NCBI GenBank assembly: GCA_019312705.1
Contig: JAFDCW010000390.1
Span: 1-5,252, forward strand
DNA length: 5,252 nucleotides
DNA from: Deltaproteobacteria bacterium
GTDB taxonomy: Bacteria; Myxococcota; Polyangia; Polyangiales; B10-G4
Direction of reading: 5' to 3'
Shown: positions 1 to 5,252 of the stretch, piece by piece
Position numbering within the stretch: the first letter of the stretch is position 1
How the letters are laid out: each line of letters opens with the position of its first letter
Notes under the pieces: model-generated
What the model saw: only the letters and a program-made list of their open reading frames with translations
Told to the model about the DNA's origin: nothing
Databases searched by the model: none
Made by a program: the position numbers and the translations under genes

Positions 1-212
1 CGAACCGCGGACTCGGCCCCGTGGTCCCGGGTACCCTCCTGGGCCTGCTCTCCGGGGACGAAGAATATGCCCGAAGTGGGTACGCTCGCATCCACGGAGA
101 ACCCGTCGTATTCGAAAGTCAGCGCGGCGACAGCGACGTCCTGCTCAGTCCACCGACCGTCTTCACCGGCGACGACCGCTTTGTCGTGGAACACGCTGAG
201 TCGAGCCCGCAT
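1..212 (-). CDS. Probable hypothetical protein, 5' end only (partial at left edge)
   Basis: I do not recognise this protein. Reading leftward from an ATG at 212-210, the frame stays open to the window edge (70 full codons). The product starts MRARLSVFHDKAVVAGED and is acidic and soluble-looking, with alternating hydrophobic and charged residues around TFEYDGFSVDASV and no signal peptide or membrane segment. About three quarters of its codons end in G or C, and that bias fades right of about 210, which fits a coding start there. The start is uncertain: in-frame GTG codons lie at 278-276 and 194-192, and none has a clear Shine-Dalgarno sequence. The plus strand is also open in register over this stretch (stop at 302) with similar third-position bias, so the 3' end of a plus-strand gene entering from the left is the main alternative. 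I prefer the minus strand because plus-frame codon use degrades after about 210 and a divergent layout leaves a sensible regulatory gap. No function is proposed. Confidence 0.45.
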   Translation of the reverse strand, partial: MRARLSVFHDKAVVAGEDGRWTEQDVAVAALTFEYDGFSVDASVPTSGIFFVPGEQAQEGTRDHGAESAV

Positions 213-302
213 GCACGCGGAGTTGCTCGAAATTGTGTGCGGCGCGTTCGTACGAGTCGCGCTCTGTTCGACCTTCACGAAGGTTGGTTAGATCAGAGTT
301 GA

Positions 303-317
303 GATCGAAAGTCGATC
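303..317. promoter_or_regulatory. Perfect inverted repeat, candidate operator
   Basis: The sequence GATCGA-AAG-TCGATC is a perfect 6-base inverted repeat with a 3-base centre. It ends 5 bases before the -35 element of the regulator's promoter. This is a normal place for an activator or autoregulator site, and HTH dimers of the LuxR/GerE class often bind short inverted repeats. That the neighbouring FHA-LuxR protein binds here is inference. A single short palindrome could also arise by chance, and GATC-containing palindromes are common. Confidence 0.35.
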
Positions 318-322
318 GTCTT

Positions 323-351
323 TTCACACCCGCTGTGACATCGCGTACAAT
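323..351 (+). promoter_or_regulatory. Sigma70-type promoter of the FHA-LuxR gene
   Basis: A -35 element TTCACA (323-328, 5 of 6 matches to TTGACA) and a -10 element TACAAT (346-351, 5 of 6 matches to TATAAT) are separated by exactly 17 bases, the optimal spacing. A start site 6-7 bases after the -10 falls on G357 or G358, the second being the first base of the GTG start codon. The transcript would therefore have little or no 5' untranslated leader. This agrees with the lack of any purine-rich ribosome binding site before 358. Confidence 0.6.
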
Positions 352-357
352 GTTCTG

Positions 358-906
358 GTGCAGAGCTACGCGGTAGAGATCGGCAAGCATCGCATCGCGC
401 TTTCGCCGGGGCTCTTTCGTATCGGCCGCGATCCGCTGTGCGAGATTCACCTGAATGTTGATTCGATCAGTCGGCGCCACGCGAGCCTGCGCATCGAAGA
501 GGACCGAGCGCTCCTCCTCGATCACGGCAGCCGGAACGGAGTCCAGGTCAACGGCGTGCGGGTGTACGGCGAGGTCGAGATCGAGGCCGGGGACCGGATC
601 GAGATTGGTACAGAAGTACTGATCCTCCGGGGCCGCGAGGAACCCACCTCGGTGATTCCCAACGCCACCAAACCACTGCCGCGAATCCCTCCGGTGACTG
701 TCTCGGCCCTCGACAGCCTCAGCAAGCGGGAGCGAGAGGTGTTCGATGGTCTGGCCCGCGGCGAGACGCACCGAGAAATCGGCGAGCGTTTGGGGGTGAG
801 CATCAAGACCGTCGATACGTACCGGTCGCGCGTCTACGCCAAGCTGGCCGTGCACTCCCGCGCCGACCTGATTCGGCTGGCCCTCGACCTGAACATCCTG
901 AAGTGA
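358..906 (+). CDS. FHA domain / LuxR-type HTH transcriptional regulator
   Basis: This complete 182-residue cytoplasmic protein probably binds DNA in response to Ser/Thr phosphorylation. Residues about 4-90 form an FHA domain, which recognises phosphothreonine peptides. The core residues are all present: G23-R24, S38 with H41 (SRRH), and N60-G61 (GSRNG) followed by N65-G66. A proline-rich linker (about 92-118) contains several Thr and Ser residues that could be phosphorylated. Residues about 121-177 are a LuxR/GerE helix-turn-helix: LSKREREV opens it, then GETHREIGERLGVSIKTVDTYRSRV gives the turn and recognition helix, then KLAVHSRADLI. There is no receiver or autoinducer domain, so the FHA domain replaces the usual sensor. 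The GTG start is chosen because the first FHA strand begins at residue 4, no in-frame start lies just upstream, and the promoter points at it. It ends 47 bases before the tamB-like gene on the same strand. Domain calls are firm; the kinase and target genes are unknown. Confidence 0.93.
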   Translation: MQSYAVEIGKHRIALSPGLFRIGRDPLCEIHLNVDSISRRHASLRIEEDRALLLDHGSRNGVQVNGVRVYGEVEIEAGDRIEIGTEVLILRGREEPTSVIPNATKPLPRIPPVTVSALDSLSKREREVFDGLARGETHREIGERLGVSIKTVDTYRSRVYAKLAVHSRADLIRLALDLNILK

Positions 907-953
907 GCGCGTAAACCGGATGCCTTCCGGGAGAACGCCTACACTCTCCACCG
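907..953 (+). promoter_or_regulatory. Short gap with weak hairpin before the tamB-like gene
   Basis: These 47 bases separate the regulator's stop from the next ATG. CCGGA (916-920) and TCCGG (926-930) can form a 5-base stem with a 5-base loop, but no T-run follows, so it is not a convincing intrinsic terminator. A -10-like TACACT lies at 940-945, 8 bases before the ATG, without a recognisable -35 at the right distance. The nearest purine-rich stretch, GGGAG (929-933), is 20 bases from the ATG and too far for a normal Shine-Dalgarno. Readthrough from the regulator's promoter and a separate leaderless promoter both remain possible. Confidence 0.3.
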
Positions 954-3900
954 ATGACCGGGGCAAAAACGGCACAGGGCAGCGCGCTCAGGAGGGGCGT
1001 ACGGACAGGGCGCCACGCCCTGATCGTCGTGCTGCTCAGCGCTGGGGCCCTGGCGGCGAGCACCGCCTACCACCTCGACAGTGACCGTGGGCGGCGTGCG
1101 GTCGCCAACGCGGCAGAAGCCGTGGTCAGCGACCTCCTGGTCGGCGACCTCACGGTCGGCGCAATCGATGAGCTGACTCTTCGGCGGATCGTGATTCGAG
1201 ACGTCATGCTCCGGGAGGCGAACGGGCGGCCCGTCGCCCACTTCGAAGCTCTGACCGTCGAGATGCATGCGGCGGCCCTCTTCAGAGGAGAGGTTCACAT
1301 CGACCGAGCGGTGTTGTCGTCGCCCTCGGCCGACCTGCGGCAAACGGATGGCGACGGAGACGGCGACGGTGACCACCTCGCCCTCGTCGCCGCCGTCATG
1401 TTGCGCGACCCCTCACCGAGCTCGGACGATTCTACGTCACCGCTGCCCGTCATACACATCGACGAGATCGTAGTGACAGACCTCGAGGCCACCGGGCTTC
1501 CAGGAGCGCTGTCTGTCCGTTCTGCAAGTCTCTTGGGTCGCTTCGATCTCGAGCACACGGTGAGCGTCGCGGTCTCCGAGATGAGCGCCGAAGTGTTCCG
1601 CGAGGACGAAGGGCTAGCGACCCTCGATGCATTGAGCGGGCACTTCGACATGAGGCCCGGGGCACGCTCCGAGGCAGCCTTCGCGGTGAGCGCCGGCAGC
1701 GATCGACTGAGCGGCGACGCATCCCTCGAGTGGACGGATGGTGGGCCCGGATTCGGGAGTCTGGAACTCGACGTCGCACTCTCCCCGGCGGTGCTCGATC
1801 GCCTCGGCATCCCCGAGGGTTCCTCCCTGGTGAGTTCCGGCCTGAGGGGCACGATTGTGGCCCGCGGCACGATGGACGACGCCACCGTGACCGCCGATCT
1901 CGAAACCGATGGAGGGCCGATCCGGCTCTCGGCCGAGAGACATCCCGCCGGCATCGCCGCCGAGGTCGCGGTCGACGACCTCGCCCTCGGTGCCATCCTA
2001 CCGGCCCTCGGTGACGACCACGTGAGCGGCACGATCCGAGCGCGCATGGATCCCAATGCCGGAACGGACTCGACCATCACCGTCACCGGGGAGAACGTCC
2101 GCTACGGCGAGTGGGTCCTGCCCGAGGTCGGCGCGCGGGCGAGGGTGACCGCCGACCGCGTCGAAATCGAAGAGCTGTCTGTCCCCCACATGGCGGGCGA
2201 CCTCGAGGTCACGGGGCACGTCACCTTCAGCGGAGACGCGGACCTAGCCGTGCGGGCGCGAATCCCCGACGTCTCCGCCGACGCGAACATCGCTCGCCTT
2301 GCGCCCGGGGTCGGCGGAGGGCTCGGTGCGGACCTGACCGTACGGGTCGCGGGCGGCGACACGACGACCCTCGACATCGAGGGGCGGGTCAACGCCGACG
2401 CCTTCCGAGCCCCGGGGCTTCACCTCGGACACCTCGACGCCCGCGGGTCCGTGCACGGAGACGCCCGGCACCCGGTCGTCGACCTGCGGGTCGACGCCCG
2501 GTCGTTGCGCGCCGGCGACCTACGCGTCAGCCAGGCGAGCTTCAGCCTGCGTGGAGGTCCGGAGCGCTACGCGGCGGTCGGGACCGTCACCGTCGACGAC
2601 GACCGGCGAGTGGACCTCGACGCCTCCGTCCTCGTGCGCGATGGGCGCTACCTCGGCGACGGCGAACTCATCGTCCGAGGGTGGTGGCCAGAGCCCGTCC
2701 GCGTCGTACTGACCCGCGCCGTCTTCGCCCCGGATCGATTCGTGAGCGCGGAGCGCTTGTCGGCGGAATCGACGGGCCTCTCCCTCGAGGGCTCCGGTCG
2801 ATACGCCCTGGTGGGCCCTTCGGATCTGCGCGCAAACGTGCACACCATCGACCTGCACAGCCTGGGACGGGCCCTCGGCCGCGCGCTACCGAACGGCAGC
2901 GCCACCGGCGCGGTCACCTTCGGAGGCACGCTGCAAAACCCGGAACTGACGGTGCGCGGAGACGCCCGAGACCTGGCGATGGGTCCCTTCGAACTGCCCG
3001 AATTCTCTGTCGTAGCCGCGCTCTCGAGCGCCCGCCGAGAGGTGAGCGCCACGATCCACGCCGACGCCGCCGGCTATGGCCGCATCGACGTCCAGGGCAC
3101 CGGAACGCTCAGCGAAGCGCGCGGCATCGAAGAGCGCCTCCGGGGCGCCGACTACCAGATCGCCGCAACCCTCGCCGACGTCCCGGCCACCCTCTTGGCC
3201 CTCGCATCGCCAGAACTGCCGCCCTTTGACGGCACGATGAACATCACGGCGACGGCCCAGGGTACGCCACAGGATCCGCAGATCGACGCCGTAGTCGACC
3301 TCGACGACTTCGCAGCCGAAGGCATTGCCCCGATGGAAGCGGACCTCCGCGCCCGCTACGACGGCGCCGAGGTCGTGGCGACGGTGGGCGTCGACGATGC
3401 GGAAGGCCCTATGGTGACGGCCCACGGAACCCTCTCCTTGGACCTGCCTGCGATCGCGCAGGGCGCAGCCTTCGACATCTACCAGGCCGACGCTGTCCTC
3501 GACATCAGCGTGCCGACCCGCCGCCTCGACCGACTGCCGGCGCCCTTCACCGTCGACATCCCCGCCCGCGCATCCCTCGAAGCGAACATCCGCCGGCAGA
3601 ATGGCGCCACCAGCGTCCGGGCCCATGGTCGCATCAAACGCTACGCGCGGGCGCTGTCCGACGAGGGATGCGCGTCCGGGCCGATGGTGGAACTCGTGTA
3701 CGAGGCCGCCCTCTCCGGGGGTCAGACGGTCGTCAACCTTCGGGGCGACGCCGGAGGAACGCACGTGGGCGCCATGCGGGCAGACGCCACAACCCCCGTC
3801 GACGATTGGATTGTCGACGGCTTCCCGAGCGAGCTACCCGCCGTGCGCGCCACCGCTGACATCGACCACCTCGACCTCTCTCGCATGCCGATTGTGTGCG

Positions 3901-5252
3901 CCAGGGCCTCTGGCATCGCGACGCTCCGCATGGAGACTGAGGACCTCCTGACGGCCGCGCCGCAGATTGACATCGAGGGCGCCATCGAAGAGCTCTCCCT
4001 CGGCGGCAGCCCCGCTGTCGAGTTGCGGTTCGCCGGCGGCGTCGACGAGACCGGCGCCAGCGTCGACGTCGTGGTTCAATACGAGGAGCGCAGCATCGTC
4101 GAACTCGTGGCGACCGCCCCGGTTACCTTCGGTGAGCACGGCCTCACGCCGGCGGTGGCCGAGGGGACCGCTCGCGGCGAACTGCATCTCGACCGGGCAC
4201 CGGCCCGGGTGCTGCTCGGGGCCGTGCCGATCCTCGCCCAGGTGTCCGGCTCCCTCGACGGAGACGTGGTCGTTCAGGTTGAGAGTCACGGCCCCGAAGG
4301 TGCCCCCAGTGAAGCGCGCGACACCGATTTCTCGGCGTCGGGAGAAATCACCTTGGATGACATCGCATTGATCGTGACGGATCCGGTCGTCCGCGTCGAC
4401 GGCCTCAACGGCGCCATCGCTTTCTCCGACGAGGGCATCGAGCTGCGCGAGGTTCGGCTCCGAGACCGCGGAGGCAGCCTCGAGATCGATGGCCGGGTCG
4501 CGATGGAGGGCCTTACTCCACGCTCACTGCGAGCCGGTGTGGTCGCCGACCGCTGGAACCTGCGCGCCGACGGAGTCGTATTCGCGATCGTCAATACCCA
4601 ACTCGAGATCGAAGCCGACCTCGGGGACGACGAGCGGGAAATCCGAACCACCTTCGATAGGTTTTCGATCGAAATGCCCGAGGAGATGGGGCACACCGTT
4701 CAGAGCCTCGAACAACACCGGGAGGTGATCTACGAAAACCAGCCGGGGTTCTACGCCGACGCGGCAGAAGGAGCGGCTACGGAGGCGAGCGACTCCGACG
4801 ACGACAACTCCGACGACGCCGACTCCGACGACACCATCGTAAGCACCCGGGTCATCGTCGACGCGACCACTCCGTTCTGGATTCGCCGGAACGACTTCTC
4901 GATTCAGCTCACGGCGGACCTGCGCATCGACAGCGATGCGTCCGGCGCCCGCATCACGGGGCCAGTCAAAGTTAAGAGAGGGTTCATCAATCTCCTGGGA
5001 CGGGCCTTCGACTTGAACCAGGGCGAGGTCATTTTTGGAGGAGGGTCTCGCGTGGATCCTTCGTTGGACCTGACGGCGGTGCACACACTTCAGTCTCGCG
5101 AGACGGTCACTGTGACCATCACGGGTCAGCTCTCGGACCCGCGCATGAACTTCAGCACGACGGTCTCCGGAGTGGAGAGCGAGGCCGAGATCATCGACCT
5201 CCTGGTGAGTGGCCACGGCGGTTCGTCGATGGATGCCCGCGACCAGATGGTC
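954..5252 (+). CDS. tamB: TamB/DUF490-family envelope protein (3' end missing)
   Basis: An uninterrupted frame of 1433 codons runs from ATG 954 to the last base without a stop, so the C terminus is missing. Residues 1-21 are basic and residues about 22-39 (ALIVVLLSAGALAASTAY) form a signal-anchor helix, placing the rest in the periplasm. Next comes the typical family opening SDRGRRAVANAAEAVVSDLLVG with short strands (TVGAIDEL, LRRIVIRDVML, ALTVEM). About 1000 residues of alternating hydrophobic/polar beta repeats follow, as expected for a lipid-conducting beta-groove. The conserved C-terminal DUF490 domain covers about 1302-1433: FWIRRNDFSIQL (W1309), RGFINLLGRAFDLNQGEVIF (1342-1361), DPSLDLTAV (1368-1376), ITGQLSDPRMNFST and the helix EAEIIDLLVSG. 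E. coli TamB is 1259 residues, so this is a long member. The family links inner and outer membranes in phospholipid transport or, with TamA, outer-membrane protein assembly. No Omp85 partner is visible. The start has no Shine-Dalgarno. Acidic repeats lie at residues 132-140 and 1279-1293. Family assignment is secure; exact substrate is not. Confidence 0.92.
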   Translation, partial: MTGAKTAQGSALRRGVRTGRHALIVVLLSAGALAASTAYHLDSDRGRRAVANAAEAVVSDLLVGDLTVGAIDELTLRRIVIRDVMLREANGRPVAHFEALTVEMHAAALFRGEVHIDRAVLSSPSADLRQTDGDGDGDGDHLALVAAVMLRDPSPSSDDSTSPLPVIHIDEIVVTDLEATGLPGALSVRSASLLGRFDLEHTVSVAVSEMSAEVFREDEGLATLDALSGHFDMRPGARSEAAFAVSAGSDRLSGDASLEWTDGGPGFGSLELDVALSPAVLDRLGIPEGSSLVSSGLRGTIVARGTMDDATVTADLETDGGPIRLSAERHPAGIAAEVAVDDLALGAILPALGDDHVSGTIRARMDPNAGTDSTITVTGENVRYGEWVLPEVGARARVTADRVEIEELSVPHMAGDLEVTGHVTFSGDADLAVRARIPDVSADANIARLAPGVGGGLGADLTVRVAGGDTTTLDIEGRVNADAFRAPGLHLGHLDARGSVHGDARHPVVDLRVDARSLRAGDLRVSQASFSLRGGPERYAAVGTVTVDDDRRVDLDASVLVRDGRYLGDGELIVRGWWPEPVRVVLTRAVFAPDRFVSAERLSAESTGLSLEGSGRYALVGPSDLRANVHTIDLHSLGRALGRALPNGSATGAVTFGGTLQNPELTVRGDARDLAMGPFELPEFSVVAALSSARREVSATIHADAAGYGRIDVQGTGTLSEARGIEERLRGADYQIAATLADVPATLLALASPELPPFDGTMNITATAQGTPQDPQIDAVVDLDDFAAEGIAPMEADLRARYDGAEVVATVGVDDAEGPMVTAHGTLSLDLPAIAQGAAFDIYQADAVLDISVPTRRLDRLPAPFTVDIPARASLEANIRRQNGATSVRAHGRIKRYARALSDEGCASGPMVELVYEAALSGGQTVVNLRGDAGGTHVGAMRADATTPVDDWIVDGFPSELPAVRATADIDHLDLSRMPIVCARASGIATLRMETEDLLTAAPQIDIEGAIEELSLGGSPAVELRFAGGVDETGASVDVVVQYEERSIVELVATAPVTFGEHGLTPAVAEGTARGELHLDRAPARVLLGAVPILAQVSGSLDGDVVVQVESHGPEGAPSEARDTDFSASGEITLDDIALIVTDPVVRVDGLNGAIAFSDEGIELREVRLRDRGGSLEIDGRVAMEGLTPRSLRAGVVADRWNLRADGVVFAIVNTQLEIEADLGDDEREIRTTFDRFSIEMPEEMGHTVQSLEQHREVIYENQPGFYADAAEGAATEASDSDDDNSDDADSDDTIVSTRVIVDATTPFWIRRNDFSIQLTADLRIDSDASGARITGPVKVKRGFINLLGRAFDLNQGEVIFGGGSRVDPSLDLTAVHTLQSRETVTVTITGQLSDPRMNFSTTVSGVESEAEIIDLLVSGHGGSSMDARDQMV
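1347..1373 (+). repeat. Hexanucleotide tract encoding a DGDGDGDGD loop
   Basis: Four in-frame 6-base units, GGCGAC, GGAGAC, GGCGAC and GGTGAC (1350-1373), follow a GAT codon. They encode DGDGDGDGD at residues 132-140 of the TamB-like protein. The motif sits between two beta segments near the N-terminal end of the periplasmic body and resembles acidic D-x-D-x-D-G calcium-binding loops, though no complete EF-hand or dockerin context is present. Only third positions differ between units, which points to old repeats held by protein-level selection or slippage followed by drift. Confidence 0.6.
4788..4832 (+). repeat. 15-base tandem repeat encoding an Asp/Ser-rich linker
   Basis: TCCGACGAC recurs at 4794, 4809 and 4824, exactly 15 bases apart, so the region behaves as a three-unit in-frame repeat (the third unit diverges after its first nine bases). 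It encodes SDSDDDNSDDADSDD, residues 1279-1293. The tract lies between a conserved-looking segment (MPEEMGHTVQSLEQH, 1241-1255) and the first strand of the DUF490 core (RVIVDATTPFWIRR), and it is probably an exposed flexible loop. Because the unit is a multiple of three, copy-number change would keep the frame. Confidence 0.65.

Larger units (their letters stand above)
213..357. promoter_or_regulatory. Divergent intergenic region upstream of the FHA-LuxR gene
   Basis: About 145 bases lie between the probable leftward gene and the regulator. The composition is less GC-rich than its surroundings towards the right side. The right half holds an inverted repeat (303-317) and a sigma70-type promoter (323-351) pointing right. 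For the leftward gene I see only a weak -10-like CACAAT on the minus strand (237-232) without a convincing -35, so its promoter is not located. No RNA gene is visible. Confidence 0.5.

Noticed and set aside
916..930. Hairpin CCGGA-loop-TCCGG as a terminator of the regulator gene
   Set aside because: The stem is only five base pairs and no T-run follows, so an intrinsic terminator is not supported.
163..975. Minus-strand 270-codon open frame spanning the FHA-LuxR gene
   Set aside because: It is antisense to a complete gene with clear FHA and HTH motifs, and it also crosses the promoter and both intergenic gaps, so it is a shadow.
1295..2086. Minus-strand 263-codon open frame rich in Ser, Arg and Pro
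   Set aside because: Low-complexity composition and full overlap with the TamB frame mark it as an artefact.
2111..3229. Plus-strand 372-codon open frame inside the tamB-like gene
   Set aside because: Its product is extremely rich in Arg, Pro and Gly, the usual result of reading a GC-rich gene out of frame, and it lies wholly within the better supported TamB frame.
2886..3764. Minus-strand 292-codon open frame
   Set aside because: It is antisense to the TamB frame, has no recognisable domain, and long antisense frames are expected in GC-rich coding DNA.
4794..4832. The three TCCGACGAC repeats as a CRISPR-like or regulatory array
   Set aside because: The units are in frame inside a coding region, only 15 bases long with no unique spacers, and are explained by an acidic protein linker.
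4524..5216. Minus-strand 230-codon open frame
   Set aside because: It is antisense to the most conserved part of the gene, the DUF490 domain, and shows no motif of its own.

Overview
The window is GC-rich, with codons mostly ending in G or C. Its dominant gene belongs to the TamB/DUF490 family, which works in the envelope of bacteria with an outer membrane, so the source is a diderm. An FHA domain fused to a LuxR-type DNA-binding domain, a long TamB-like protein and acidic Asp/Gly/Ser tracts would suit Myxococcota or a related former-deltaproteobacterial lineage. That placement is inference; no marker gene is present to confirm it.

Layout. Positions 1-212 probably hold the 5' end of an unrecognised gene on the minus strand, cut by the left edge. 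Positions 213-357 form a divergent intergenic region. It contains a perfect 15-base inverted repeat and a good sigma70-type promoter whose predicted transcription start falls on the next start codon. Positions 358-906 (+) encode a complete 182-residue regulator, an N-terminal FHA phosphothreonine-reading domain followed by a C-terminal LuxR/GerE helix-turn-helix. After a 47-base gap, a single frame opens at ATG 954 and stays open to the last base (1433 codons, no stop). It encodes a TamB-family protein with an N-terminal membrane anchor, a very long beta-rich periplasmic body and most of the conserved C-terminal DUF490 domain. Its end lies beyond the right edge.

How the parts may work together. 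The TamB-like protein is expected to span the periplasm from an inner-membrane anchor and to help carry phospholipid, or assemble outer-membrane proteins with an Omp85 partner. No such partner is visible; it could lie downstream. The FHA-LuxR protein looks like a transcription factor that reads Ser/Thr-kinase phosphorylation. It could regulate itself, the divergent gene or the tamB-like gene, but only the gene order suggests this.

The most notable points are the likely leaderless start of the regulator (and possibly of the tamB-like gene), two acidic tracts built from short in-frame DNA repeats inside the tamB-like gene, and only two cysteines in 1433 residues of a periplasmic protein. I see no mobile element, CRISPR array, tRNA, rRNA or clear terminator. 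Overall this looks like chromosomal housekeeping and regulatory DNA rather than an obvious new system.
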